Positions 31,158 through 40,882 are shown, counted from the stretch's first letter. The stretch: 64,000 bases of DNA from Lachnospiraceae bacterium (GCA_015057505.1 SVEG01000002.1:62001-126000); one strand, 5' to 3'. The notes: generated from the letters alone by a model not told the origin. Translations and numbers: made by a program.

Positions 31158-33071
31158 TTATGGCTTTAATGTCTCGAGTTCACTTAGCCACAGATTCATG
31201 CTTGCATCACTCGGCATCTTCAGGTCACCGCGTGGTGATACTCCGACTGAACCAACCTTCGGACCGTCGGGGAGGCATGAACGCTTGAACTGTTGTGTGA
31301 AAAAGCGTCTGAAAAAGGTGTTAAGCCATTTTAAAACTGTCGCGCTGTCGTATATTCCTGCAAAAGCCGCCTTCGCAACTCTGTAAAGCTTCTTCGGATT
31401 GTAGCCGAGTTTGAGGACATGGTAGATAAAGAAATCATGAAGTTCATACGGTCCTACGATATCTTCTGTCTTCTGGTTGATTTCTCCGTCCTTCGGCGGA
31501 AGAAGCTCGGGACTTACGGGTGTATCGAGCACGTCGTACAATACGGCGGCAAGCTCCTCATCTTTGCAGGTATCCGCAAAGTATCTCACAATATGCTTAA
31601 GAAGCGTCTTGGGAATGCCCGCGTTAACACCGTACATGGACATGTGGTCGCCGTTATAGGTCGCCCAACCGAGCACAAGCTCGGACAAATCACCCGTACC
31701 TACAACAATTCCGCCCACATCGCCCGCAATGTCCATAAGCACCTGTGTTCTTTCGCGCGCCTGCGCATTCTCGTAAGTCAAATCATGCTTATTAATATCA
31801 TGTCCTATATCTTCAAAATGCTGCTCAACTGATTTATTAATGCGAACCTCCCTAAGTGTTGCACCGAGCTTATTTGTCATTGCAACGGCATTGTTAAAGG
31901 TTCTGTCACTTGTTCCAAAACACGGCATCGTAACCGCAATAATATTCTCTCTCGGAAGGCCAAGTATATCAAATGTTTTTGCCGCTACAAGAAGTGCAAG
32001 CGTGGAATCGAGGCCACCTGATATTCCGAGCACAACCGTCTTACAGCCTATATGCGACAAACGCTTTTTAAGTCCCATAGCCTGAAGCATAAGAATATCC
32101 TCACAGCGAGCCGCAAGCTTCTCTTTGTCTGTCGGAATAAACGGAGACACGGGAAAACTTCTGTCAAATTCCTTTTCTTCATCCTGCATGTCAAATTCCA
32201 CGATACGATGCGAACAATCCTCCGACACAAACACACCCTGTCTTCTTCTCTCACTTACAATGGAATCAAGGTCAATATCCGACACTACAAGCCCGTTATT
32301 ATATTTCTCCGTCTCCGCAAGAATTGTTCCGCGCTCCGCAATCATGTTATGCCCTGCAAAAACAACATCCGTCGTGGACTCACCCTCGCCGGCGTCAGCA
32401 TACACGTAACCGCAGACAAGACGCGCCGACTCTACTTTTATAAGATTCGTCCTATATTCATCCTTGCCGACAAGCTCGTTGCTTGCCGAAAGATTAGCTA
32501 TAACCGTTGCTCCTGCAAGCGCGTGTCTTACGCCCGGCTGCACAGGTCCCCACACATCCGCGCAAACTTCTACCGCCAGTGTAAAATCATCTATTCCTCT
32601 GCATTTAAAAAGAATATCTGTTCCGAAAGGTACAATCTCGCCGCCAACATTTATGTCAACCGCTCGTCTGTGTCCCTGCACGAAATATCTTCCCTCGGAA
32701 AATTCAGCATGATTCCTTATATTACTCTTGGAAACAATCCCGAGAATTTTTCCTTCATACAAAACTGCCGCCGCATTATAAAGTGTCGCATTATATTCAA
32801 ACGGAAGCCCGACTACAACCACAAGCTTTTTGCCGGCCGTAAAATCTCTTATCATTAAAAGCTGCTCTGTTGCCGCACGGACAAGTGTTTTCTGCAAAAA
32901 CAAATCACCGCAGGTATAGCCTGTTATGCAAAGCTCCGGAAGCACGAGAAGACTTGCCTTCTTTGCCGATGCCTCTTCTATCCTCTTACAAATCTCTGCG
33001 CTGTTTTTTATACAATCAGCGACCGCAATCGTCGGTGTAGCCGCACAAACCTTTAAGAATCCGTCATTCAT
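31158..33071 (-). CDS. nadE: Glutamine-dependent NAD+ synthetase
   Basis: 637 residues, usual for the glutamine-hydrolysing form. The N-terminal nitrilase domain has its Glu in LLVLPELCITGYTCGDLF, Lys in YEGKILGIVSKSN and Cys in AVEVCADVWGP. The C-terminal synthetase domain has the P-loop VVLGISGGLDSTLAL. Makes NAD+ from deamido-NAD with ammonia channelled from glutamine. Transcribed alone, from ATG 33071. Confidence 0.96.
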   Translation of the reverse strand: MNDGFLKVCAATPTIAVADCIKNSAEICKRIEEASAKKASLLVLPELCITGYTCGDLFLQKTLVRAATEQLLMIRDFTAGKKLVVVVGLPFEYNATLYNAAAVLYEGKILGIVSKSNIRNHAEFSEGRYFVQGHRRAVDINVGGEIVPFGTDILFKCRGIDDFTLAVEVCADVWGPVQPGVRHALAGATVIANLSASNELVGKDEYRTNLIKVESARLVCGYVYADAGEGESTTDVVFAGHNMIAERGTILAETEKYNNGLVVSDIDLDSIVSERRRQGVFVSEDCSHRIVEFDMQDEEKEFDRSFPVSPFIPTDKEKLAARCEDILMLQAMGLKKRLSHIGCKTVVLGISGGLDSTLALLVAAKTFDILGLPRENIIAVTMPCFGTSDRTFNNAVAMTNKLGATLREVRINKSVEQHFEDIGHDINKHDLTYENAQARERTQVLMDIAGDVGGIVVGTGDLSELVLGWATYNGDHMSMYGVNAGIPKTLLKHIVRYFADTCKDEELAAVLYDVLDTPVSPELLPPKDGEINQKTEDIVGPYELHDFFIYHVLKLGYNPKKLYRVAKAAFAGIYDSATVLKWLNTFFRRFFTQQFKRSCLPDGPKVGSVGVSPRGDLKMPSDASMNLWLSELETLKP

Positions 33072-33202
33072 AATGTAATCAAGCTCCTTTTCTCTGATAC
33101 TACAATTTTATTATATTGTAGCGCAAAGTCAACTATTTTAATTCATTTTGAAACCGTATTTCCGATGTTTTCTTAATATCTGCGGCATCATTTCTTATGC
33201 TT

Positions 33203-33991
33203 TTATAAAAATAACAATAAACTCAGCGCCATTACCGCCATTCCCACTATCAGTCCGCGGATTGGCAGATGCGGCTCACCGCACTCATGTGCAGTAGGTA
33301 GTAAATCATCCACGGCAATAAAAACCATTATGCCTGCCACCGCCGCAAAAATCACTCCAAACACCACATCATTCATAACCGGCATCAATATAAACCAGCC
33401 GATTATTGCTCCGACAGGCTCTGCAAGTCCCGACAAAAATGAATACAAAAAGGCTTTTTTTCGTGAACCTGTTGCCTGATAAATCGGAACAGACACCGCT
33501 ATCCCCTCGGGAATATTGTGTATTGAAATCGCAACAACAATCGGAATCGCAATCCCCGGATCCTGCATCGCAGAAATAAAAGTCGCAAGTCCCTCCGGGA
33601 AATTGTGAATTGCAATCGCAAGTGCCGTAAACAAACCCATTCTGAGCAGTTTTTTAGCATTTTCTTTCTCCTCCGCGTCACTTAATACTTCTTTTGCTTT
33701 ATCATCAGTCTTTTCTTCGGGCAAAAGCCTGTTAATCAATGCTATAAAAAGTATTCCTCCAAAAAAAGCTGCCACAGTAGCCCATGACCCATTTAGTTCA
33801 CCTAGTTCGGCAACAAGTGCCCTTTTCGCTTTCTGAAAGATTTCTATCAAAGATACATAAACCATAACTCCGGCAGAAAAGCCAAGACTTACGGACAAAA
33901 ATTTCTTATTCGTCTTTTTTGTAAAAAAAGCTATCAGACTACCGACGCCGGTACAAAGCCCTGCAAAAAAAGTAAGCAAAAATGCCTGCAT
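33203..33991 (-). CDS. ZIP family metal transporter
   Basis: 262 residues, eight hydrophobic segments. The metal-binding motifs HNFPEGLATFISAM and HNIPEGIAVSVPIY are typical of the ZupT branch. Between segments 3 and 4 is a charged cytoplasmic loop (LLPEEKTDDKAKEVLSDAEE). Likely imports zinc or iron. Monocistronic; no metal operator noticed. Confidence 0.9.
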   Translation of the reverse strand: MQAFLLTFFAGLCTGVGSLIAFFTKKTNKKFLSVSLGFSAGVMVYVSLIEIFQKAKRALVAELGELNGSWATVAAFFGGILFIALINRLLPEEKTDDKAKEVLSDAEEKENAKKLLRMGLFTALAIAIHNFPEGLATFISAMQDPGIAIPIVVAISIHNIPEGIAVSVPIYQATGSRKKAFLYSFLSGLAEPVGAIIGWFILMPVMNDVVFGVIFAAVAGIMVFIAVDDLLPTAHECGEPHLPIRGLIVGMAVMALSLLLFL

Positions 33992-34163
33992 ACAAAAACT
34001 CTTTCCATTATTTCTCTCTTTATAATATTCAGGTGAAAAATAAGTAGTTACTAATCCCTGCTTACATTGCCTCTGTCTACAAATTTTTCTTGCATTTTAT
34101 TATGCGCTTTGATAGAGTGTAAATAGGATTATGTCCTTATATTTTTAAAAAGAGAGGTTTATC

Positions 34164-34493
34164 ATGAGCGATTTTGAAAAGAACAATTTAGAAGAACAAG
34201 ACGAGGAAATGAATGTCACATTAACACTTGATGACGGCAGCACTGTAGAATGTGTTGTTTTGACCATTATTGAAGCCAACAACGGCAATGACTACATTGC
34301 TTTGTTACCGATTGAAGGTCCTGAAGCTGAAAGTGGCGAAGTATTTCTTTACAGATATACAGAAGATGCAGAAGGTAATCCCAATCTCGAAAACATAGAA
34401 GATGATGAGGAGTTCGAGATTGTTTCTGATGCTTTTGATGAGTTCCTGGATGAGCAGGAATTCGATGAGCTTGTTGAAGAAGACGACGAGTAG
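34164..34493 (+). CDS. DUF1292 acidic protein
   Basis: 109 residues, start behind AGAGAGG. DUF1292 features: MNVTLTLDDGSTVECVVLTI, DYIALLPIEGPEAESGEVFL and YRYTEDAEGNPNLENIEDDE. Strongly acidic. Found widely in Firmicutes, function unknown. Followed by a terminator, then the nucleosidase operon. Confidence 0.9.
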   Translation: MSDFEKNNLEEQDEEMNVTLTLDDGSTVECVVLTIIEANNGNDYIALLPIEGPEAESGEVFLYRYTEDAEGNPNLENIEDDEEFEIVSDAFDEFLDEQEFDELVEEDDE

Positions 34494-34497
34494 ACCA

Positions 34498-34528
34498 CAA
34501 AGGAGTTGACAATGTCAGCTCCTTTTCT
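34498..34528 (+). terminator. Terminator after the DUF1292 gene
   Basis: AAAGGAGTTGAC and GTCAGCTCCTTT pair around AAT with one wobble, followed by TCT. Confidence 0.65.
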
Positions 34529-34554
34529 AAAATCACTGTTTGGAGGAAATTCTG

Positions 34555-35427
34555 GTGTTGTATATTGTTACGGCGATGTATGCGGAGGCGGCGCCTTTTA
34601 TAAAGCATTATAACTTAAAGCGTGACAGGCTTATGAAGAGGCATGAGTTGTATGTGTCGGAAAACAAGTCCGTGTGTTTGCTGATAACAAAACCGGGAAA
34701 GATTACGGCGGCGATGGCTGTGACAGAAATGCTTGTTACTCATGAGCCGGCAAATGAGGATTTTCTGGTTAATATCGGGGTGTGCGGAAGTTGCGCAGGC
34801 ACACATGCCTACATATGCAACGACATCCTTGATCACGATACAGGCAGGCACTACTATCCCGATATGCTTTATAAGCATCCTTTTAAGGAAGCAGGAATTG
34901 AAACATGTTCTGTCGTTGTTAATGATAAGTCATTTATTTCAATGCCGCTTGCGGACATGGAAGCAACGGCAGTTTTTCAGGCTGCGGCATCCTTTTTTCC
35001 ACCGCACAGAATGGCTTTTATAAAAATACCGTCGGATAACCTTGAAACTTCTCATGTCACAAAGGAAAGTGTTACAGGCGTGATTGAAGAGAATCTGGCT
35101 GTTATATGTGACTGGCTTGATAATATTTCAAACCTTAATGACAATAATTCCAATACAAATATAGGGGACAATGTAACAACAAAGTATTCCACACCTGACT
35201 CTCCTGTTACTTTTCTTCCTGCCGAACAAACCTTTTTTGACAATTTAGCAGATAGGCTCAACCTCTCAGTAACCATGAAAGAACAGCTCAGACAGCTTTT
35301 TATTTATCGCAAACTAACCAAAGGAAATCTTGACGGTGTAATTTTACCGGAGATTCCCGAGGGACGAATTACGAACCAGAAAAGGACGATTCTCTTTGAA
35401 CAATTCAGACAACAATTTTTACAATAA
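34555..35427 (+). CDS. MTA/SAH nucleosidase-like (nucleoside phosphorylase superfamily) protein
   Basis: About 290 residues from GTG 34555, placed eight bases after GGAGG; the track start at 34540 overlaps that site. It has the opening YIVTAMYAEAAPFIKHYNL, the ITKPGKITAAMAVTEML turn, a nucleobase region VNIGVCGSCAG and the purine-site motif SMPLADMEATAVFQAAASFF. The C-terminal 90 residues are an extra helical region. Probably cleaves a nucleoside. It overlaps the spore-photoproduct-lyase-like gene by 32 bp, so the two are co-translated. Confidence 0.75.
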   Translation: MLYIVTAMYAEAAPFIKHYNLKRDRLMKRHELYVSENKSVCLLITKPGKITAAMAVTEMLVTHEPANEDFLVNIGVCGSCAGTHAYICNDILDHDTGRHYYPDMLYKHPFKEAGIETCSVVVNDKSFISMPLADMEATAVFQAAASFFPPHRMAFIKIPSDNLETSHVTKESVTGVIEENLAVICDWLDNISNLNDNNSNTNIGDNVTTKYSTPDSPVTFLPAEQTFFDNLADRLNLSVTMKEQLRQLFIYRKLTKGNLDGVILPEIPEGRITNQKRTILFEQFRQQFLQ

Positions 35428-36427
35428 ACCATTTTCATATGTATACGTTGAAGAAGCTGCTTTCGAATATGCGCAAGCACAGAATATCCTTGCCAAGTTT
35501 CCGAATGCGACGGTAATTCCGATCAAGCATTACAAGGATGTTTTCAACCGCAAAAATCAGAACACGGTCGCGCAGAAACATTCGCAACAGCTGATTCTTG
35601 CTGTTGAGCAGGAGAACTTTTTGTACCCCGGTGCAGCAGTATGCCAGGATTTCGGAAATAAGCATTTTTACTATACTTCTTTGATGATGAACTGCATTTA
35701 TGACTGCGAATACTGCTATCTGCAAGGCATGTACCCCTCAGGCAATCTTGTTATTTTCGTAAATATAGAAGATTATTTCAAGAAGCTTGAAGAAATGTTA
35801 TGTAAACATGAAATATATCTTTGCATATCCTTCGATTCAGACCTTATGGCCTTCGAGCATATCACGGGCATTGTTGGTAAATGGATTAAATTCTGCCGCA
35901 CACACCCTTCCTTAACGATTGAAGTCAGAACAAAAAGCGCCAACTTTGCGGCGATTAAGGAACTTGCTCCGCCGAGCAACGTAATCCTCGCATGGACTCT
36001 CACGCCCGATTACGTAGTCGCAAACCATGAGCACAAGACACCGTCTCTTAACGCAAGACTTGCTGCAGCACAGGCTGCAATTAATGCAGGCTATAAGGTT
36101 AGGCTCTGCTTTGACCCGGTGCTTCTGCTCCCCGATTACGAGACAATATACGGAGAATTTTTGGAATATATATTTTCAAAAATTAATCCTGACGATATAA
36201 ATGACGTAAGCTTCGGCGAATTTCGCGTATCCAATGATTATCTTAAACGTATGCGCAAGCTACGTCCCTGCTCTGCCCTTCTGCAATACCCTTACGATAC
36301 AACGGGCGGTGTTGCCTCATACGATAGGGAAAGAGGTCAACTTTTACTTGCTTTTATTAAAAATAAGCTTGAAAAATATTTTTCCAAAGATAAAATATAC
36401 TGTTGGAAAGGAGACGAGGAACAATGA
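35396..36427 (+). CDS. Spore photoproduct lyase family radical SAM protein
   Basis: 343 residues from TTG 35396 (AAGGA upstream), close to the usual length. The radical SAM cluster is CIYDCEYCYLQGMYPSGN, i.e. CX3CX2C. SPL-like flanks: LAKFPNATVIPIKHYKDVFN and VCQDFGNKHFYYTSLMMN. True SplB repairs the thymine dimer of UV-irradiated spores; family members occur in other contexts. Here it is between a nucleosidase-like and an SDR gene, overlapping both, which is not the standard splAB layout. Confidence 0.85.
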   Translation: MNNSDNNFYNKPFSYVYVEEAAFEYAQAQNILAKFPNATVIPIKHYKDVFNRKNQNTVAQKHSQQLILAVEQENFLYPGAAVCQDFGNKHFYYTSLMMNCIYDCEYCYLQGMYPSGNLVIFVNIEDYFKKLEEMLCKHEIYLCISFDSDLMAFEHITGIVGKWIKFCRTHPSLTIEVRTKSANFAAIKELAPPSNVILAWTLTPDYVVANHEHKTPSLNARLAAAQAAINAGYKVRLCFDPVLLLPDYETIYGEFLEYIFSKINPDDINDVSFGEFRVSNDYLKRMRKLRPCSALLQYPYDTTGGVASYDRERGQLLLAFIKNKLEKYFSKDKIYCWKGDEEQ

Positions 36428-37119
36428 CAAATGCACTCGTAACCGGAGCATCCTCCGGAATCGGACTTGCAATCAGCAAAATGCTCATCAAACACGGCAT
36501 CCACGTATACGGCATCGGACGCGACTTCAAAGAACCGATAGAGTCCGAGCTTTTTACTCCGATTGTATGCGATATGCTCAACACAGGTAAGCTTACTGCA
36601 GGAATACGCGCTCTGAAAAAAGAAGTTGATTTTTCAATTGTAATACACAATGCAGGTGTGGGATATTTCGGACCGCACGAGGAACAAAATCCCCAGAAAA
36701 TTCATGAAATGACTTGCATTAATCTTGAGGTTCCGATGCTTCTTACCAATCTTCTTCTGAGAGACATCAAGGCATCCAAGGGGTTGTTTGTATTTATCTC
36801 CTCCGTCACCGCCCAAAAAAGCAACACACACGGCTGCGCCTACGGTGCAACCAAGGCAGGACTTTCAAGCTTTGCGAGAAGCCTTTTTGATGAAGTCAGA
36901 AAATACGATGTAAGGGTAGCTACAATTCACCCTGACATGACGCAGTCAGACTTTTACCGCAACGCAGATTTTAACGCAAGCGAAGATTTGCACGCAAGCC
37001 TTGTGCCGGAAGATGTAGCTTCAGTTGTGGAAACAATAATCAACCAACGGGACGGCCTTGTAATTCGCGATATTACGCTTATGCCGCAATATCACAGGAT
37101 TGAGCGTAACCCCAAGTAA
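36424..37119 (+). CDS. SDR family oxidoreductase
   Basis: 231 residues from ATG 36424, overlapping the previous stop. Rossmann motif TGASSGIGLAISKML, NAG motif VIHNAGVGYFG, catalytic Ser in FISSVTAQKS and YGATK as the Tyr-x-x-x-Lys pair. NAD(P)-dependent; substrate unknown. Third gene of the nucleosidase/SPL/SDR operon. Confidence 0.88.
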   Translation: MTNALVTGASSGIGLAISKMLIKHGIHVYGIGRDFKEPIESELFTPIVCDMLNTGKLTAGIRALKKEVDFSIVIHNAGVGYFGPHEEQNPQKIHEMTCINLEVPMLLTNLLLRDIKASKGLFVFISSVTAQKSNTHGCAYGATKAGLSSFARSLFDEVRKYDVRVATIHPDMTQSDFYRNADFNASEDLHASLVPEDVASVVETIINQRDGLVIRDITLMPQYHRIERNPK

Positions 37120-37187
37120 AACAGTCATTTTCAAATTACATGCAACAAATTTCAACCTGTCGCCTGTCGACACAAGAAAGGGAAAAT

Positions 37188-38483
37188 ATGAACAAAACAA
37201 AAGAAAAGGTTATGAATCATTTTAAGAAATTATTTTTTGTAACAATACACTTTTTAAGATATATCCTGTATTCCATAATAATCGGTGTCGTTGTCGGACT
37301 TGTCGGTGCCGCATTTTATCACTGCATGCACTTTGCAACGGGACTTCGCGATACTTATTCATGGATACTTTATTTTCTGCCCATCGGTGGTCTGCTCATT
37401 GTCGGTGACAATTATCTTTTCAAGGACAGAGCGCCCCAAGGCACCAATCTTATCTTAAAATCTGTCCGCGACGAAGAACATATTCCGATTAAGGTTGCAC
37501 CGCTTATTTTTATTGATACGGTACTCACTCACTTTTTCGGCGGTTCGGCAGGACGTGAGGGTGCCGCTCTTCAGCTTGGCGGAAGTATCGGTAGCTTTAT
37601 CGGCAAAACCTTAAAATCAAACAGGGTCAACCGCAAAATACTGACACTCTGCGGTATGAGTGCCGCTTTTTCGGCACTTTTCGGAACACCGCTTGCAGCA
37701 GCAATTTTTGCACTTGAAGTAGTAAATGTCGGTGCCGTTTATTACACCGCGCTTGTACCATGCTGTCTTTCATCAATAATTGCATATTTGGTGGCACAAG
37801 CTTTAAACGTTGCACCGGAGCTTTTTACTGTTACAGGTATTCCTGAACTTGGTGCACTATCCATCGGAAAAGTAATTGTTCTTGCCCTACTCTGTGCAGT
37901 TGTAAGTATTCTTTTCTGTAAAATGCTTCACTTTGCAAAACACGCGCTTACAAAATATCTCAAGAATCCTTTCCTCAGAATCTTTGTTGGCGGTGCACTT
38001 ATAGTTTTAATTACGCTCATTATCGGCTCAAGAGATTATCTCGGTGCCGGAATGAATATCATAGAACACTGTATTACCGGCGGAGAGGCTCCTATTGCCC
38101 CTGCGTTCCTTCTTAAGATTGTTTTTACGGCAATTACGCTTGGCGCAGGCTTCTGCGGTGGCGAAATTGTTCCGTCGTTTTTCATCGGAGCAACCTTCGG
38201 TGCAGTCATGGGTCCTTTGCTCGGACTTGATGTTTCTTTTGCGGCAGCCATCGGTATGCTCTGCGTATTCTGCGGCGTAACTAACTGCCCTATTTCAACA
38301 CTAATTATAGGCTTTGAACTTTTTGGATTCGGCGGTGCGGCACTTTTCTTTATTGCGATATCAGTAAGTTACCTGATTTCCGGTCGCGAAAGCCTTTACA
38401 GCACACAAACAATTATTGATCCGAAGTTTGGAATTGAATTTGAGAAAAAAGAGATTCAGGAATTGCCCCGGGAAAAAGAATAA
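37188..38483 (+). CDS. ClC family chloride channel or transporter
   Basis: 431 residues from ATG 37188 behind AAAGGG. ClC selectivity motifs: FGGSAGREGAALQLGGSIGS, SAAFSALFGTPLAAAIFALE and FCGGEIVPSFFIGATFGAV. About ten or more membrane segments. Ala replaces the Pro of GREGP. Whether it is a channel, a proton antiporter or a fluoride exporter cannot be told. No fluoride riboswitch seen upstream. Followed at 12 bp by a membrane protein gene. Confidence 0.9.
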   Translation: MNKTKEKVMNHFKKLFFVTIHFLRYILYSIIIGVVVGLVGAAFYHCMHFATGLRDTYSWILYFLPIGGLLIVGDNYLFKDRAPQGTNLILKSVRDEEHIPIKVAPLIFIDTVLTHFFGGSAGREGAALQLGGSIGSFIGKTLKSNRVNRKILTLCGMSAAFSALFGTPLAAAIFALEVVNVGAVYYTALVPCCLSSIIAYLVAQALNVAPELFTVTGIPELGALSIGKVIVLALLCAVVSILFCKMLHFAKHALTKYLKNPFLRIFVGGALIVLITLIIGSRDYLGAGMNIIEHCITGGEAPIAPAFLLKIVFTAITLGAGFCGGEIVPSFFIGATFGAVMGPLLGLDVSFAAAIGMLCVFCGVTNCPISTLIIGFELFGFGGAALFFIAISVSYLISGRESLYSTQTIIDPKFGIEFEKKEIQELPREKE

Positions 38484-38495
38484 AGGAGAATTCAC

Positions 38496-39293
38496 ATGAA
38501 AGTCTGGATGTCACAGAACACAAAGAACAATAACCATTATACATTACGATTAGTACTTCCATTAATCGCAATGGTAGTACTGCTCCCCATCGTAACGTTC
38601 GGAATGATGATTTTTATCAAAGAGTCTGGTTTATCTATGGAGCTTGCTTCCACTGTCACCCTCATAGTTCTCACTATTGTTATTGTATGTATTGCACTTA
38701 ACATGGGAAAAATGGCAAACAGAGATGCACTTATTTTCTGTCTGGATGACGAACATAACCTTTTTGCAGTAAATGCCAGGAATTTTGTCAGCGCACATCG
38801 CGGAATTTACGGATATGCCAAAATGGCCTCTGATGTACAAAAGGCGCTTAAAAACATAAAAGAAAATCAGATTTTGGAGCGGCAGATGATGCAGGCAGAC
38901 AGCCTTACAGGTCTTGCTCCCCAGATTATATCTGTTGAAAACTTTAAACCCAACAACAAAGGGTATTCCGCAGTATGCAAAGTTCGATACCCCAACGGCA
39001 ACACCGGAAAAGCTACATATCTTATCGAAAATGGCTATGAAAATCAGAATGAGCTCATTGCTGCTTTTGAGCGCAAGAAGTCTGCATATTCGCCCGAGGT
39101 AAAGGTTAACTATAATCCTATAAAGATTATTATAAGTCTCCTTGCACTTATCGCCTGCGTTGCAGTCTGCGTAATGAGTCACCCCGCAGTAGGCTCCCTG
39201 CCTGAGAAGATATATTTTCCGTTTCTAGGTGCAGCATTTGTGATGCTGTTTCCTGTTATGTATTTTATAATAAAACAGAAGCGCGGAGAGTAA
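38496..39293 (+). CDS. Uncharacterised membrane protein
   Basis: 265 residues behind AAAGGAG. Two N-terminal hydrophobic segments (LVLPLIAMVVLLPIVTFGMM, LASTVTLIVLTIVIVCIAL), a soluble part of about 130 residues (ALKNIKENQILERQMMQADS, VCKVRYPNGNTGKATYLIEN) and two C-terminal segments (IIISLLALIACVAVCVM, FPFLGAAFVMLFPVMYFII). Coupled to the ClC gene. No family recognised. Confidence 0.75.
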   Translation: MKVWMSQNTKNNNHYTLRLVLPLIAMVVLLPIVTFGMMIFIKESGLSMELASTVTLIVLTIVIVCIALNMGKMANRDALIFCLDDEHNLFAVNARNFVSAHRGIYGYAKMASDVQKALKNIKENQILERQMMQADSLTGLAPQIISVENFKPNNKGYSAVCKVRYPNGNTGKATYLIENGYENQNELIAAFERKKSAYSPEVKVNYNPIKIIISLLALIACVAVCVMSHPAVGSLPEKIYFPFLGAAFVMLFPVMYFIIKQKRGE

Positions 39294-39304
39294 AACTCAA
39301 ATCA

Positions 39305-39342
39305 AACAGCCTCTATGGTGTTATCCTTAGAGGCTGTTTTTT
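39305..39342 (+). terminator. Terminator after the membrane protein gene
   Basis: AACAGCCTCT/AGAGGCTGTT stem followed by TTTT. It also touches the 3' end of the minus-strand gene at 39341. Confidence 0.8.
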
Positions 39343-39718
39343 ACACCATCCTTCCGTCTTCAACCTTTACAGCAACCTGCCATTCATCCTCATACAAAAT
39401 CGTTCCCACGAAATTCGTATAAACTATATCATACGGATGGTTATATTTATCCAATAATTGTATCGCCGGCTCAAGCTTTTTTAACATTTCTTCTGTAGTT
39501 TCTGTCTTAAAAAAAGTTATTACCTGCGCACCTTCTTTACACAATGTCGGCTCCGGCAAATTATCCTTAAACCAAAGTTCTGTCTCTTTGAACACTTCCT
39601 CATCTTCATCAGTCATAACGCCATCATAAATCATTCTCCAACACATACCAAAAATTCCTTTAGGATATTTGGTAACATAAGAACATTCCCTTCCTTGTAT
39701 TCGCACATATTTACACAT
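39341..39718 (-). CDS. Small uncharacterised protein
   Basis: 125 residues, ATG 39718 behind AAAGGAG. Cysteine-containing start MCKYVRIQGRECSYVTKYPK, then acidic DGVMTDEDEEVFKETELWFK and AVKVEDGRMV at the end. No membrane segment. No family recognised. Confidence 0.65.
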   Translation of the reverse strand: MCKYVRIQGRECSYVTKYPKGIFGMCWRMIYDGVMTDEDEEVFKETELWFKDNLPEPTLCKEGAQVITFFKTETTEEMLKKLEPAIQLLDKYNHPYDIVYTNFVGTILYEDEWQVAVKVEDGRMV

Positions 39719-39741
39719 AAAAACATCTCCTTTTCCTAAAA

Positions 39742-39778
39742 TAAAAACGCTTGTCAGGAAATTTTCCCTAACAAGCGT
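39742..39778 (-). terminator. Terminator of the 39840 gene
   Basis: ACGCTTGT/ACAAGCGT stem with a partly paired interior, followed on the minus strand by TTTTTAT. Confidence 0.75.
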
Positions 39779-39839
39779 GGATCAGGCTTTCCGCCTCATA
39801 TCAATTACAGTATATCTGAAAACGCTGTATAAATCAAGT

Positions 39840-40367
39840 TTATTTCTTTATAAGCTTAATAATTCTCGGTCTGTTATATCTCTGCATTATCACAAAAGAC
39901 AAATCAAGACATGCCGACAGCAATGATGTAATAAGGAACACCCAAAACGAACCAAATACCGGCACCGTAATCAGTGGTAGAAAACTAAAAACCACAATAA
40001 CCTCATGCACCACCTCTGCCTGGCACATTGCCTGCGCAATCTCATCAAAGGTATGTTTTTTTACATCAAAAAGCTCCGGCTCGTACGTTGGCATCTTTTT
40101 CTTCCAGTTTTTAACCTTTAACTTTTTATACAACTTTTCTTCAAACGGTCGAAGCTGATACCATTTTTTATTATAGTCAGCCCTATTATGCATTATCGTA
40201 TCAACTATTCCACCAACCAAAAGCCTCATAACAAAATGATATGCTATTGTTCCGAAGGTAATTGCCAGCGAGAATAAGATATCCGCCTCGAAGTTTACAA
40301 ATAAAACAGCCATCAATATCGTAGCTATTACAGTGATTACTGCTGTTGACATCATCAGTTTTTTCAT
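39840..40367 (-). CDS. Membrane protein similar to glycosyl-diaponeurosporenoate acyltransferase
   Basis: 175 residues from ATG 40367 behind GGAG. Two N-terminal membrane segments, then KKWYQLRPFEEKLYKKLKVK and WKKKMPTYEPELFD, two more segments and the closing MQRYNRPRIIKL. This pattern occurs in the CrtO-type acyltransferase family of staphylococci, but no carotenoid genes are nearby, so the reaction here is unknown. Confidence 0.65.
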   Translation of the reverse strand: MKKLMMSTAVITVIATILMAVLFVNFEADILFSLAITFGTIAYHFVMRLLVGGIVDTIMHNRADYNKKWYQLRPFEEKLYKKLKVKNWKKKMPTYEPELFDVKKHTFDEIAQAMCQAEVVHEVIVVFSFLPLITVPVFGSFWVFLITSLLSACLDLSFVIMQRYNRPRIIKLIKK

Positions 40368-40386
40368 AAGCATCGCTCCAACCTTT

Positions 40387-40875
40387 TTATATATCCCTTA
40401 TGTACCAAACATCACAAGCAAAATGCTCCGTCTCGACATAAGGTTTTTCAAGTCTTTCAAAACCGTACTTCACATAGAATTTGTTTGCCGCAACCATATT
40501 GCTCAAAGTCTCCAAATAACACTTTTTATAATACTTTTTTGCATATGCCAGTGCTAATTCCATAAGCTTGTGGGCAATGCCCGTTCCTCTGGCTTCTTTA
40601 TAGCAATACATCTTCTGAAGTTCACAAACATCCTCTGTTCCGGGAAGCTTTCCGATTCCAACTCCGGCAACAATTTGTCCTTGCGTATCCTCGGCAACCC
40701 AGTATTTGTGACCTTCTTTATTGTATATTTCAGAAAATCTCCCAAGATCCGGATCACTCCATGCAAGCCCTTCACGATTTCCGCCAAATTCCGTAAGACA
40801 GATTCTTATCAAATTTTCAACAGCCTTATTGTCTTTAGGCTCTATTTCTCTTATTGTATATTTATCTTTCAACAC
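40387..40875 (-). CDS. GNAT family N-acetyltransferase
   Basis: About 162 residues from GTG 40875 (AAGGGA upstream); the track start lies inside the previous gene. GNAT features: KYTIREIEPKDNKAVENLIR, the CoA loop YCYKEARGTGIAHKLMELAL and NKFYVKYGFERLEKP. Acceptor unknown. Overlaps or abuts the preceding gene and probably shares its transcript. Confidence 0.85.
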   Translation of the reverse strand: MLKDKYTIREIEPKDNKAVENLIRICLTEFGGNREGLAWSDPDLGRFSEIYNKEGHKYWVAEDTQGQIVAGVGIGKLPGTEDVCELQKMYCYKEARGTGIAHKLMELALAYAKKYYKKCYLETLSNMVAANKFYVKYGFERLEKPYVETEHFACDVWYIRDI

Positions 40876-40882
40876 TTTTCCC

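Noticed and set aside
32052-32858. 268-residue plus-strand ORF
   Set aside because: Antisense shadow of nadE; composition is not protein-like and there is no ribosome site.
35396-36427. Calling the gene splB outright
   Set aside because: The operon context differs from splAB and no other sporulation DNA-repair gene is nearby, so only the family is claimed.
38631-39182. 183-residue minus-strand ORF
   Set aside because: Antisense to the membrane protein at 38496, which has a good SD and coupled position.
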